Below the pieces are notes generated by a model. It saw only the letters and a list, made by a program, of their open reading frames with translations. It ran no database searches and was not told the origin of the DNA. This document shows, piece by piece, positions 29,377 through 39,129 of a DNA stretch of 47,569 nt (positions are counted from its first letter, which is position 1; each line of letters begins with the position of its first letter). This stretch comes from a virus. The stretch is from the IMG/VR virus record IMGVR_UViG_3300025928_000013, positions 1-47,569 of that record, one strand, 5' to 3'. The position numbers and the translations under genes are program-made.

Positions 29377-30101
29377 GTCAGTTGATCCAGGTCAAGTTCG
29401 GCCGGCTGATGGTCATAGCCCTGCGCCAGGCTTCGCACCCGCACCTGCTCCCCGCGCTCTTTTGCGTCTTCCAAAAAACCTTTGATCAGTGCGGAGCCCG
29501 TTGTCATCTCCTGGCCGCCCTGGTTCATCCGCAGCCGGCCCTCGCCGTAATCGATGAGGCATTCGTGATCGGCGTCGTGGATCTCGGGGACCGCATTGTC
29601 GCCCACCAAATCGACCGGCGATCGCGCGTATGTGATCAACGCCTGCTGCCCCGCGGTGGGTTGGAGATTCAAGAAGAACAGATCCCAGCCGGCCACGCCG
29701 TAACGCATGTTCTCCGCGGCCGCATCTTCCGCGGCCATCTGGTTGAGCGTCGTCGGCCGCAATTTGGTTTTCAGAGTGTCGATGACCGCGGGCTGGTCCG
29801 GAACCACCGCATCGCCTCCGACGCCTCCAGGGAGCGCCGCATCGGTCGAGTCGGATTGAGGGGTCACCAGGCGCACGCGCAGCGGCACGATCCAGTCGTC
29901 CCAACCGAGGTCGAGCATGTGATAAAACGTGATGCCTGGCGTCAGATCGAGCGGACGCGTGGCTTCGAGCGTGAGCGTCAAGAACGCGAACAACCGCTGG
30001 CCCTCATTGATTGCGCTGGTGGCTGCAGCCTGCCACGCGAGGTTAGAGGGATCCGCTTCCATGCGCGCCAGGACCCTATCGCGAATGTCTTTCAGGGTTA
30101 T
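29373..30101 (-). CDS. Putative adaptor/structural protein, apparent ATA start
   Basis: An in-frame ATG at 30062 gives 229 residues, but it has no ribosome-binding site. GGAGGT at 30112-30107 lies five bases before an ATA at 30101, from which the frame reads ITLKDIRDRVLARMEADPSN LAWQ. This N-terminus looks like natural protein sequence, so I extend the gene to the ATA (242 residues). CTG at 30095 is another candidate. The mature part (INEGQRLFAFLTLTLEATRP, YHMLDLGWDDWIVPLRVRLV) fits an adaptor. It is the first structural gene after the antisense HNH insertion. Confidence 0.6.
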   Translation of the reverse strand: MTLKDIRDRVLARMEADPSNLAWQAAATSAINEGQRLFAFLTLTLEATRPLDLTPGITFYHMLDLGWDDWIVPLRVRLVTPQSDSTDAALPGGVGGDAVVPDQPAVIDTLKTKLRPTTLNQMAAEDAAAENMRYGVAGWDLFFLNLQPTAGQQALITYARSPVDLVGDNAVPEIHDADHECLIDYGEGRLRMNQGGQEMTTGSALIKGFLEDAKERGEQVRVRSLAQGYDHQPAELDLDQLT

Positions 30102-30229
30102 GACGCACCTCCAAAAACGCCAATATTTATGGAGTTTTCGAGTGTTGTCGCCGTATAATTGAGAAGCGAGCCGAGCCGATGCGTGAACATCGACGCGGCT
30201 CTAACCACCGATCTGAAAGGACAGACCGT

Positions 30230-31096
30230 ATGGCTAAGAAGCAGCTTACCCCAGAACAGAAGAAGGAAAGCCAACAGCAACGATGGCGGCTCGCCACGGC
30301 GCGATATAGAGCCAAGCATCCTAAGGCGAAAACCCCGAGAAAGCGCCTTACTCCAGAGGAAAGAGCTAAACGTAAACACGAAGCCCAGCGACGCGCGGCC
30401 GCTCGCTACTACGCCAAGAACCGAGAGAGGGAAGCAGCTCGCTCCAGAGTTTATCGCGCTGCGAACCTTGAAAAAACGAGACTGAGCGCTGATCGCTACC
30501 GCGAACAGAATCTGAACAAAGAACTGGCGAGATGCGCGCGATATCGAGCGGACAATCGAGAAAAAATATCGGACGCGCAACGAAAGCGCCACGTAGAACA
30601 TCCCGAACTGCGGCACAGATATTACCGTAAGTGGTACGAGGCAAAGCGCGCCGCGATTCTCGAAGCGAAGCGCGCCCGATACCTTGAGAATCAGGAGAAG
30701 GAGAAACAGCGTCGCGAACGCTACAGAGCAGAACATCCGGACAAGACACGTGAAAGCAACAGAAAGTGGGCTGTCTCGCATCCTGAAAAAGTCGCACAGC
30801 GCGGACGCAACCGTAGGGCGCGAGAACTTGGAGCGGAAGGGCATCATACCCCTGCCGACGTCACGCGAATCTTCGACCAGCAGATCGGGAAGTGTGCTGG
30901 ATGCGGAGCTGCTATTACGAAGACCGGCAAGGGTAAATACCATATCGACCACGTCATGCCCCTCTGCCGCGGAGGTTCGAATAACCCGGACAATCTGCAA
31001 CTGCTGTGTCCACCCTGCAACCACCGAAAAAACGATAAGCACCCAGACGAGTGGCGTAAGATGATCGCCGCCAAGGCCACATCTCATGGTGGATAG
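30230..31096 (+). CDS. HNH homing endonuclease-like protein, antisense insertion
   Basis: The 288-residue product has a long Lys/Arg/Tyr-rich N-terminal region with repeating ARYRA-N-EK blocks (about residues 15-200) and a C-terminal HNH domain: CAGCGAAITKTGKGKYHIDH, VMPLCRGGSNNPDNLQLLCP and PCNHRKNDKHPDEW. AAAGGA lies upstream of the ATG at 30230. It runs opposite to the structural operon, in DNA less GC-rich than its neighbours, which are signs of a mobile gene. TATAAT at 30154-30159 may be its -10 box. It probably cuts near a conserved phage site to spread itself. Confidence 0.88.
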   Translation: MAKKQLTPEQKKESQQQRWRLATARYRAKHPKAKTPRKRLTPEERAKRKHEAQRRAAARYYAKNREREAARSRVYRAANLEKTRLSADRYREQNLNKELARCARYRADNREKISDAQRKRHVEHPELRHRYYRKWYEAKRAAILEAKRARYLENQEKEKQRRERYRAEHPDKTRESNRKWAVSHPEKVAQRGRNRRARELGAEGHHTPADVTRIFDQQIGKCAGCGAAITKTGKGKYHIDHVMPLCRGGSNNPDNLQLLCPPCNHRKNDKHPDEWRKMIAAKATSHGG

Positions 31097-31101
31097 AGTC
31101 A

Positions 31102-33168
31102 TCATCGGATCCAGATCTTCGTGCCGTCGAAGGTGTAGGTGTAGAGCACGTTCGTCGACGTGGTAATGGTGGTGCCGATGGTCGCGCCCGCAGTGAAAGT
31201 GACCGCGCCCGTAGTGGTGCGGAATGTGCCGGTGCACCCGGTGCACAGGCCCAGGACGGAAGTCACGCCCGTGGTCCCGGTGATCGTGATGTTCCGGTTG
31301 ATGGGAAAAGTCAGCGCGGCCGCGGACGCGATCGCCGGGATTACATTGTCGACGCCGAGGTTGTTCAAAATGATTCTGTTGGGGCCGCCGAGCGCAGTGA
31401 TTCCGGCGGCGTGCCCACTGGTCGTGTCTACGCCCGTGATCTGGTAATTGTCGGACCCTGCACCGCTGACAACGATGGGCAGGAGCTGCTGGTCGACGCG
31501 GCTGTCACCCTGGCCGTACGCTCCGCCATTCACCTGAAAATTGGAGATGCCGGCGGCAAACTCAGCCCCATACGCCGCGCTGACACCGGCGATAGAGTTG
31601 CCGTGCGCCTTGCTCGCAGTGAGACTGACGTGTTTGACGTTGGCGCCGGAAAATGAATAACCGTTGAGCCAGTTATCGTAAGCTCTGTGACCCACAAACG
31701 AGAGGCCATCGATCACACCTGAATCGAATGTGCGGGCAGTGACACCGTTGCCGGCGGCCGTCGAGGAGCTCCACGAGTTGGTGAAGTGAATACTCTCCGC
31801 GATCGCTGTGTTGTGTGCCTCGATCAGGATCCCGCCGTCAACGCTCGTGTCGAATTGCGAATTCTCCACGAAGACAAAAGCAACGCTGGTTCCGCCCACG
31901 GCATCGACGTAGAAGCCGATCTGACACGTCAGCACGTCCACCTGGGTCACGTAGAACCCGCTCGCCTCGGTCAACTTGATTCCGTGTGGCCGCGGGAGAC
32001 TCCCGCTGCATCCGAAAATGAGGTTAGTTAAGTAGACGTCATCAGCGCTTTGATTATCGAAAAGGGCCGTGGTTCCGCTTTCGAAGCTGTCCAGGTTGGA
32101 ATCGGAAACGAAGACGCCAAAATTGGTCGGTAGGGTCTGAATCCCTGTCTGGGCAATGATCGACATGTGGTGGATCTTCATGCCGTTCTGCAACTCGACA
32201 ATGATCCCGACCAAACCCTGCCCGGTGGTGTTCGGTTGGATTTGCATGTACGAGATCTCGTTGCCGAAGCCGTTGAGAAAATGGAAACTCGGCAGGCTGG
32301 CGTGATGGTTGTTTATCTTGGTGGAACTGGAGCCTTGCCCGGTGATAATCGTGCCGATTCCGCGAATCACCACAGCCGAGTAAAACTGCAAGGTGCCCGA
32401 CGGCAGCTCCACCACTCCTCCCACACCCGCGGTGGCGATCGCCTGCACCGCTTCCGCTACTCCCGCGGTGGCGCTCTGGACCGTCCACGCGCCCGAGTGC
32501 GCGTTGGCGCAGTTCAGGATGATCACGCCCGACGTTTGGCCCGCAACGCCGGCGCCGCCGGCAATCAGGCAGTCCTCGGGGGTTCCAGTGCCGTTTTTGA
32601 TATACAGGCGGTGGTACAAGTCGGATCCATTAACCCCCAGTGGGACCGGCGTGAACGTCACCGAATTGTTTCCGATGGCGAGCGATCCGCCCGGTGTCTG
32701 CGGAGCAAAAGTGTAATCGCCGGGATAGTACTTTGTTTTTGCGGATCCAATGATCGCGGCGACGTTCGAGAGGTTCGGCCCAAGGGCAGCTTCGACCGCT
32801 TTGATCTCCTCTTTGAGCGCATTGTGGTGATAGGCTACGATGCGACCCTGCACCGCAGCGTTCTGCAGGTGGCTGGCAGCGGTGGTGCCGGCGAATCCAC
32901 GCAGGCTCAGCGTGAGGTGCTGCGCGTCGGCCACCGCGCTCACCAGCATCTGCTCGTTGTCCAAGGTGATGATCATCGGCGCCGTAAACTTTGCCGTTGA
33001 GGCAACCGGCAGCGACAACGTAGCTGCGTCGACGCCGAGCAGCAGACTGGTGTCTGCGCGATCGGACATCTTGAAGAGATCGTTGTCGGTGGCCACCGCC
33101 GCCGGATAGCGCGCGGTCTGCGCGCACAGCGTCAAGGTCAGAACAAGAAAGAGAAAAAGACGTTTCAT
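31102..33168 (-). CDS. Beta-helical tailspike-like protein with signal peptide
   Basis: The 688-residue product starts with a signal-peptide-like segment (MKRLFLFLVLTLTLCAQ, then TARYP). A head domain (GVDAATLSLPVASTAKFTA) and many short beta-strand repeats of right-handed beta-helix type follow, from about residue 240 onward (VVELPSGTLQFYSAVVIRGI, IHHMSIIAQTGIQTLPTNFG, ISNFQVNGGAYGQ). The C-terminus is a small beta domain (TYTFDGTKIWIR). Beta-helical tailspikes bind and often digest surface polysaccharide. The signal peptide is unusual for a phage spike. The HNH gene lies convergently, six bases after its stop. Confidence 0.78.
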   Translation of the reverse strand: MKRLFLFLVLTLTLCAQTARYPAAVATDNDLFKMSDRADTSLLLGVDAATLSLPVASTAKFTAPMIITLDNEQMLVSAVADAQHLTLSLRGFAGTTAASHLQNAAVQGRIVAYHHNALKEEIKAVEAALGPNLSNVAAIIGSAKTKYYPGDYTFAPQTPGGSLAIGNNSVTFTPVPLGVNGSDLYHRLYIKNGTGTPEDCLIAGGAGVAGQTSGVIILNCANAHSGAWTVQSATAGVAEAVQAIATAGVGGVVELPSGTLQFYSAVVIRGIGTIITGQGSSSTKINNHHASLPSFHFLNGFGNEISYMQIQPNTTGQGLVGIIVELQNGMKIHHMSIIAQTGIQTLPTNFGVFVSDSNLDSFESGTTALFDNQSADDVYLTNLIFGCSGSLPRPHGIKLTEASGFYVTQVDVLTCQIGFYVDAVGGTSVAFVFVENSQFDTSVDGGILIEAHNTAIAESIHFTNSWSSSTAAGNGVTARTFDSGVIDGLSFVGHRAYDNWLNGYSFSGANVKHVSLTASKAHGNSIAGVSAAYGAEFAAGISNFQVNGGAYGQGDSRVDQQLLPIVVSGAGSDNYQITGVDTTSGHAAGITALGGPNRIILNNLGVDNVIPAIASAAALTFPINRNITITGTTGVTSVLGLCTGCTGTFRTTTGAVTFTAGATIGTTITTSTNVLYTYTFDGTKIWIR

Positions 33169-34017
33169 TTAACGGCACCACCGTTTTGCGCGATGCGCAG
33201 TGAAGTATGAACTGAGTTGCATGTGCGTTGGGCCGGATCCCTGCGCCTCCGCCCTGCGCATAAGTTTCAGCGCCTCCGCTGCGTTCACCTTGGCGAATTG
33301 CGCGCCTGGAATATCCTTCAAGTGCGCCTTGATTTTCGAGATGCAGCCTTCCACGAGCGCTGCTGGCTGCAGCCAGATCTCGACCACATCAGTCGCGTCG
33401 GAGAGGCCGCCAATCTCACCGGCATAGGTGTACGGCAAGCCCGCGGTCACGTCGGGAATTGGCCAGATTTCCACCTGCATGAGGGGCGGTGTCTGCGAGT
33501 CCTCCATGTACGAGGCCCAGGCCTGTGGCGTGCCCGACGCCTGCCGGCGTGGATCAACCTCGTTCAACTTGGCGAGGGAAAAGCGCTTCAGGGGATCGAA
33601 GGCGGTGTCTTGTAGCAGGCGGGCATCGGCGGGTAGGTGATAGACGCTCTGAAAGATCGAGTAGCCGGCGCCGGTGGCGTTCGGCCCTTCGTACGGTCGT
33701 TCGATCGTGCCCACGGTGTCGGTGACACGCGTGAATTGGTAGAACTCGGGACGCGCGGCCGCGCGGAAGGACCGGCCGCTAAATTCAGCCGGCCAGGTCC
33801 CTCCGGTCAGGGTGACGGTATCGGATCCCAGCGTCACGGCAACCGTCCCAGTGACGTAGGGCGCCTGCAGGGGGAGGGTGGTGGTGAAGTTACGGCTTGT
33901 CCACGGCAGCTCGCCCAGGATCTCGGAATAGCGATCGCCGATGAATCCCTCGACCAGGTCCAAGCTCAACCCCGGGAACATCTGGGTGAGGCGGAGTTTG
34001 AGTGCGCCGTATGTCAC
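33169..34017 (-). CDS. Putative tail adaptor protein (P22 gp4-type position)
   Basis: GTG at 34017 gives 282 residues (MTYGALKLRLTQMFPGLSLD LVEGFIGDRYSEIL ...). The N-terminal helices, beta-rich central domain (YVTGTVAVTLGSDTVTLTGG) and helical end (INAAEALKLMRRAEAQG type) resemble podovirus head-tail adaptors. The GTG lies two bases after a GAGG. Upstream codons back to 34299 overlap the preceding gene and read as shadow. It sits between the big fibre genes and the tailspike. Confidence 0.62.
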   Translation of the reverse strand: MTYGALKLRLTQMFPGLSLDLVEGFIGDRYSEILGELPWTSRNFTTTLPLQAPYVTGTVAVTLGSDTVTLTGGTWPAEFSGRSFRAAARPEFYQFTRVTDTVGTIERPYEGPNATGAGYSIFQSVYHLPADARLLQDTAFDPLKRFSLAKLNEVDPRRQASGTPQAWASYMEDSQTPPLMQVEIWPIPDVTAGLPYTYAGEIGGLSDATDVVEIWLQPAALVEGCISKIKAHLKDIPGAQFAKVNAAEALKLMRRAEAQGSGPTHMQLSSYFTAHRAKRWCR

Positions 34018-34049
34018 GCCCTCTATATCGCCGTCTGCGGTGTGGAGTC

Positions 34050-37000
34050 CTAGCGGGTGCTGACTGCCGGCGTCAAGCGCACGCCAGGAGCGAGCGATAT
34101 GCCCGTTGCGGGGCTTCCCACTACAACGGCGCCCTGGGTGACGCTGAAGACTACCCCGGTGCTCGTGAAGAGGGTGGCTGATCTGCTGGCGCCTGCGTTG
34201 GCGGCCGCGGTCCACCCAATTCCTGACACGCTGCCGGTCCCAGAACAATTCGCGGTACAGGTCAGCCAGCCGGCCGAGGAGCTGAGGCCTCGATTGCAAC
34301 TCGAATCCGTCACCGAGGCGTTGAACGTGCCGATGCCGCCGGCGGCTATGGGAGTGGCAGAGCTGGGAAAAAACGAGAGATCGACACAGGGACCGGGAGG
34401 TCCCGAGATTGCCGCCTCAATATTCGCAATGTTCGCGCCCACGTTCGTCGCGTCGGAGGCCGGCCCTACGCCGGCGTCAGTCGGATCCGACGGGTCAGGA
34501 AACGCGAGATAATCGACCGCCAGCACGCGACAGGTGTCTCCGCCGCCGGCGCAGGCTTTGTAATGGCTGGACGATCCCAACGCCCACTGCGTGATCACGT
34601 CGCACGAGCCGCTCACCGGCATCATGTTGCCCGTTGCCGCTGTATACGTGCCGCTCCCTACGCTCGCCTGCAGCGTGACGCTGGTCGATGTGGACGCCTT
34701 AACGCGCCACGTATTATTCGCTCCCAGGTTGCCACGCACCCCGCTGACAATCACGTAGTCACCCACCGCCGGCGTGCATGAGAGTGCCCCGGTGCTGATC
34801 ACGATCGGCGAAGCATTCGTGGCGCCGGTTATTGGAATCAGCCCGGCGAAGCCGATCCCCGTGATGCCCCGCGGCCAGTACTGCTCCTGATAGTCCGCGA
34901 GCGTGCCGGCCGTGTAGCCTTCGTAGTATTGACGCTGGAATCCAAAATCCTCACCGCCGCCATCCGCGGCATTGCCCATCATCACGTTGCGATGCCAGAT
35001 CCACGAATTCGGGAAAGGCGGATCCGGCAGCGCACACAGGCCGCCGGCGCCGTTCGAACAAGACCCCGAGGTCTGCCAGATCTGAGCGCCGATCTTGCCG
35101 ATGGGTGAGCCTCCGTTATATGCCGCAGGCCCATTGAGACCGTGGCTTCCAAACCCAAAAATGTTGTCGTTAAAAACCCACCTGCCGATCGCTGGGGGCG
35201 TATAGCCGCCGCTCGCCTGCGTGACCTCGGACGCAGACATGATGGTGTTGTGCAAGAGTTTGAACTGCGGCGTCACGGCACCGGTATTGATGACCAAAGA
35301 GCCGCATGACACGCCTGGTTCGCAGTAGATGCCCGTTAGGTTGGTCGCCAGGTTGTTCGAGAGCTTCACCCTTTGCATCGGAATCGAACTGCCATTGTCC
35401 TGTGCGCCGAGCTGCGCCATGAACTGCACCGACGAACGACACCAGTTGTCGTGCATGTAGATGTCGCTGATGGTACCCAGGCTGGCCACGTTGTTAATGT
35501 CCTGCCAGGAACCCATAATTCTGTTCGTCAAGGTGAAGCACTGGCCTTCCTGACCGCCACCAACGGCAGCAGACCCTTCCACCACGTTTCCGGAGATGTC
35601 CCAGCGCTTCGCAGTCTTCATTTCCTGCGGATTTTTATACTGGATCGAATAGCCGTGCCGGGCTGTGATAGTCCCGGCGATTGTGCCCGAACTTGAATCG
35701 AGAGGGATGGTGAACACCGAGTTGGATCCGCCCACGGGAACTTCGAACATTGGCCCCAGCACATGAGCATCCGGCCAGGTGCACCTCTGGTTGATGCCCG
35801 AGGCGAACTGCATATGCGTGGCGTCCGTAACCGTGATCACCGACGGCCCGTTCAGGTTCACGCAGGTGCTGCCGGCCAGCCCGCTCACATAAACGGTATC
35901 GCCGCTGGTGAAGCCGTGCGCTGATCCCGTAGTGATTATGCAATTCGCGCCGTTGCAGTTCAGGTCAGCCAGCGATCCATCGGTCAGAAGAAATTCTTTC
36001 GCGTTGATCTTGCTCGCGAGACTGCCTGTTGCACCGATGAAGCTAAACCAGCGCGGGTTCGACAGGCCGACGGCGAGATCGGTTTCCTCTACGAGCGTAA
36101 TCGTCGTTGGGTTTCCGGTCGTCACCGAGGCCACCGCGTTCTGCCTCTGCAACGGGTAGGTGGGGCTGTTATTGCGGCGCGACTGATCCATGTAGAGGTA
36201 GTTCCGCTGGATGATGCCGTCCGCCGTATTCCAGCCACTGTCTCCCGCGAAGATGGACATGTGCGCGGCGCCGAGGCGATTGTTTTTGATGATGAAGCCA
36301 CCATCTGAAAGATCGGGGCTCGCAATATTGATAGCGCCCAGATCCTGACCGTAACTCCCCAAGCCCTCCGTCACTGAATCGACTACCGCAAAACTGTTCC
36401 CGCCGTACCAGTTGACGCCCGACGACATTCCAGAGGAGATGTTCTTCTGGAAGAAGTAAACGCGATCGATCACGAAATTCTGCGGGTGGTAAGCGTGCCC
36501 GTACTGACCGCCGCCCTGTGCATGCGAAAGCTCGACCAGGCCGTAACCGGTGCCGGCGGCAGCATAGAGCGGGTCTGGCTGGATCTTCAAGCCGGGCCCG
36601 AGGTGCACATTATTCGCCGAGGTGTAGGGCGCCAGCGCAAACACCGGCCCGAGCGGATGCGCGGTTTGGAGTGTCACCAGGCTGGATGCATACGTCGGAT
36701 TATCGATGCATGGGCTTGTCGCGGCCGTAGCTGCCGACGAATTGAGCGGTGGGAGGCAGGCACCCGGTGCCGGCAGAGCACTGTCCAGCGCATCGGTGCG
36801 GATTGTCATGCCGGGAGACGTGCACAGCAGCCAGCCGCCGGACGGCGCCGTGCATGTGTTTGCTGCCGGGATCTTGATCTCGGTAGTACCTCCGCTCGCG
36901 CACGCATTCGTGATCAGCGTTTGCAGCGTGCTGCAGGTCGCGTCTGTGGCCACGTGGGCAGTGTATGATCCCGGGAGCGCTGTCGAGAATGAGACGCCGG

Positions 37001-37931
37001 AAGGTGGAACAGGATCGTCAGGATCGGCCAGGCTGCTCAAGAATGTCACGGTCTGGTCTGCGCTTTGTCCCGTATGTGCCCCGATGCTGGAACAGTTCGA
37101 GGCGCCGAACTGGCGCGGCGTCGAGAGCACGATGTAATGGATCGTGGTCCCTGGCGCCTGGCCCGTGATGTATTCCCAGTGTTTGGTCTGCTGCGCAGCA
37201 TAGTTGTAGTCCACAAACACCGAGTGCGGGTAGGTGCCTGCAGAGCCGCCTGCGTCTCCGTAACACACCACGTGATCGGTGCCCAGCATGGAGATGGTTT
37301 CGCCGGCCACGTGGACCGTGCCTGAGGTGCCGTAGTTCGACTCCATCCAGACGTCGGGGTCCGAGGTGAAGTCGCAGGGCGAACAGATCGCACTGCTGGA
37401 AAAAGTGAAATGCGTGCTATCCGGTCGACTGGCGATCGCATAGCCATCACCGGTGAGGTTGGCCGTGCGGGCATAGTGAATGATGAACTTGTGACCAACG
37501 TCCCACCAGGGTTGCAGTGGGTAGGGAACCGTCGCCGTGCAGGTTCCTGCCGAGCAGACGTAAGACACGCCGGTGCGGGTCTGGTAGTGGCTCTCGCTGG
37601 TGGCGTCCGCTCCACAGACCACGTTTCCGGTCGTCCCGCTGACCGGCGCAGCCAGGCAATACTCGAGCCCATTCACGAGCACCGTGATCGGATCAGTGCT
37701 CCCAGGCGTGACCCAGTGGCTCGTTGTCCCGACGTTGATGGTCTGAGAGGCGCCCGTCGTCGTGAAACCCGGGGCACTGAGCGTCGTATCGGAAGCCGTG
37801 TCGTGATAGAAGCCGGCCGTCCAGTGGATCCGCGCCGTCGTCGACGTGACGGCATCGGAACCTACGCCCGTGATCGGCGGCGCCTGGGCAAAGACAAAGC
37901 CCGAGGCGAACAAGATGGCTAAGAGCCTCAC
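34050..37931 (-). CDS. Giant secreted fibre/adhesin with BACON-like C-terminus
   Basis: GTG at 37931 overlaps the previous stop (GTGA), giving 1293 residues. It begins with a signal peptide (MRLLAILFASGFVFAQ, then APP), followed by a fibronectin-like stretch (SDAVTSTTARIHWTAGFYHD). Long beta-helix-like repeats occupy about 350-1000 and contain a GSAHGFTSGDTVYVSGLAG module. A BACON-like domain lies near the end (GLSSSAGWLTCTANCSGTGS, TAAANAGASRSATLF, VFSVTQG). Cysteine pairs such as CSAGTC, NCNGANC, CSNGAGGLC and CTANC recur, as expected of disulphide-bonded exported protein. A receptor-binding or extracellular matrix role is inferred. Confidence 0.78.
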   Translation of the reverse strand: MRLLAILFASGFVFAQAPPITGVGSDAVTSTTARIHWTAGFYHDTASDTTLSAPGFTTTGASQTINVGTTSHWVTPGSTDPITVLVNGLEYCLAAPVSGTTGNVVCGADATSESHYQTRTGVSYVCSAGTCTATVPYPLQPWWDVGHKFIIHYARTANLTGDGYAIASRPDSTHFTFSSSAICSPCDFTSDPDVWMESNYGTSGTVHVAGETISMLGTDHVVCYGDAGGSAGTYPHSVFVDYNYAAQQTKHWEYITGQAPGTTIHYIVLSTPRQFGASNCSSIGAHTGQSADQTVTFLSSLADPDDPVPPSGVSFSTALPGSYTAHVATDATCSTLQTLITNACASGGTTEIKIPAANTCTAPSGGWLLCTSPGMTIRTDALDSALPAPGACLPPLNSSAATAATSPCIDNPTYASSLVTLQTAHPLGPVFALAPYTSANNVHLGPGLKIQPDPLYAAAGTGYGLVELSHAQGGGQYGHAYHPQNFVIDRVYFFQKNISSGMSSGVNWYGGNSFAVVDSVTEGLGSYGQDLGAINIASPDLSDGGFIIKNNRLGAAHMSIFAGDSGWNTADGIIQRNYLYMDQSRRNNSPTYPLQRQNAVASVTTGNPTTITLVEETDLAVGLSNPRWFSFIGATGSLASKINAKEFLLTDGSLADLNCNGANCIITTGSAHGFTSGDTVYVSGLAGSTCVNLNGPSVITVTDATHMQFASGINQRCTWPDAHVLGPMFEVPVGGSNSVFTIPLDSSSGTIAGTITARHGYSIQYKNPQEMKTAKRWDISGNVVEGSAAVGGGQEGQCFTLTNRIMGSWQDINNVASLGTISDIYMHDNWCRSSVQFMAQLGAQDNGSSIPMQRVKLSNNLATNLTGIYCEPGVSCGSLVINTGAVTPQFKLLHNTIMSASEVTQASGGYTPPAIGRWVFNDNIFGFGSHGLNGPAAYNGGSPIGKIGAQIWQTSGSCSNGAGGLCALPDPPFPNSWIWHRNVMMGNAADGGGEDFGFQRQYYEGYTAGTLADYQEQYWPRGITGIGFAGLIPITGATNASPIVISTGALSCTPAVGDYVIVSGVRGNLGANNTWRVKASTSTSVTLQASVGSGTYTAATGNMMPVSGSCDVITQWALGSSSHYKACAGGGDTCRVLAVDYLAFPDPSDPTDAGVGPASDATNVGANIANIEAAISGPPGPCVDLSFFPSSATPIAAGGIGTFNASVTDSSCNRGLSSSAGWLTCTANCSGTGSVSGIGWTAAANAGASRSATLFTSTGVVFSVTQGAVVVGSPATGISLAPGVRLTPAVSTR

Positions 37932-39115
37932 TGAATCTCCAGGGACACCGTGTAAATGTGAGCGGAAGGAGAAGCCGATGCGTTTACTGCGCGTGCGGAT
38001 AGCGCGCCCCCGGAGGCAAAGGTGTCGGTGACCGAACTGCAATACTCGGCTGCCGCCGCGCCTGCCGCGACGGTCTTGGTTACGGCGGATGCGGTAGACG
38101 GTCCCGTCATCAACGTAATCACGAGGGCGCCGTCTCCCGGCTGCGCATCTGCCGTGGTGATACAGAGAAGATTCGCCGTTCCGTTGTGATGAACGGTGAG
38201 CGCCACATTGGCTCCATTTAAGTTCTGCGAGAACATCTGCCCGAAAACCGGCAGGTAGGCAGTTGCAGAGCCCGCGACCTGTGGGCCTGCCACGGAGTTC
38301 CAGTTCGAAGCCAGGACAGACACTCCGCCGCCGCCTCCTCCACCGCAAGCTCCGCCGCTATCGACCAGGTTGCCTAGGGAATCGAACTTGGCGCAGTCGT
38401 TGGTGGGCGTGCTGCCGGTGGTGGTGGCGACTGTAGCGGTTCGCGCGGGCATCGTCAACACACCCGAGGCGGTCGCCGAGGCCTGCAGCTTGGTGCTGCC
38501 TGAAGTGGATCCGGGGAATATCACGGCATCGCCCGAGAGGCCCGTCACGATCACATTGCCCAACGCCTGCAGGTTGGTTCCATCCCACACGAACGTTTGC
38601 GTGGAGCAGGCGTTTGCAGTTGGATCCACCGCGCCATGGTTCTGTACGTTCGTGGGCCACACAAATGAGTGGCTGCCTCCGCTGTCCTGGCAGATCCGGA
38701 TTGTCGATATGGGGAAGCCTGAGTGGGTGATGCCGCTGGTGTCGAGCGTAGAGCTGCTCACATTGCCCGTCAGGGTCAACTGCATCGTCTTGCCGGTGTT
38801 CGCGTCGATCGCAAATGTCGGCGTGGACGAGAAGCTGACCGTGGCGAAGCCGGCCGGATCCGCATTGCCGCCGCCGCCGGTGCCCGGGGGTCCGGTTGGT
38901 CCTGCAGGCCCCATTGGTCCCGCCGAACCTACTAACGGGTACGTGGGGTTCCAGCAGTTCTGTGCGGCGAGCCATACGGTCGTCTGTCCGTCGAGCAGCG
39001 TAGTGCTGGGGCACATCGGTAATTGGACTGCGGCCGGCGTCTTCGGCGGATGGAACACCTGCTGGGCGAAAAGCAGCGGGAGGCAAAAGAGAATCAGCAG
39101 AATTCGGTTCATCAT
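37928..39115 (-). CDS. Collagen-like fibre protein with signal peptide
   Basis: The 395-residue product has a signal peptide (MMNRILLILFCLPLLFAQ, then QVF), a Cys-containing head, a short collagen-like Gly-X-Y run (GPMGPAGPTGPPGTGGGG) near residues 66-83, and beta-rich domains. Phage-fibre-like elements (VLTMPARTATVATTTG, TNDCAKFDSLGNLVDSGGAC) follow. Gly-X-Y segments trimerise fibres. It is coupled to the next gene by GTGA. Confidence 0.75.
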   Translation of the reverse strand: MMNRILLILFCLPLLFAQQVFHPPKTPAAVQLPMCPSTTLLDGQTTVWLAAQNCWNPTYPLVGSAGPMGPAGPTGPPGTGGGGNADPAGFATVSFSSTPTFAIDANTGKTMQLTLTGNVSSSTLDTSGITHSGFPISTIRICQDSGGSHSFVWPTNVQNHGAVDPTANACSTQTFVWDGTNLQALGNVIVTGLSGDAVIFPGSTSGSTKLQASATASGVLTMPARTATVATTTGSTPTNDCAKFDSLGNLVDSGGACGGGGGGGVSVLASNWNSVAGPQVAGSATAYLPVFGQMFSQNLNGANVALTVHHNGTANLLCITTADAQPGDGALVITLMTGPSTASAVTKTVAAGAAAAEYCSSVTDTFASGGALSARAVNASASPSAHIYTVSLEIQ

Positions 39116-39129
39116 AAAGACCTTTTCAT

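Noticed and set aside
37932-38348. Upstream extension of the giant fibre gene
   Set aside because: The extra 139 codons overlap the collagen-like gene in another frame, and the GTG in the GTGA overlap directly begins a signal peptide.
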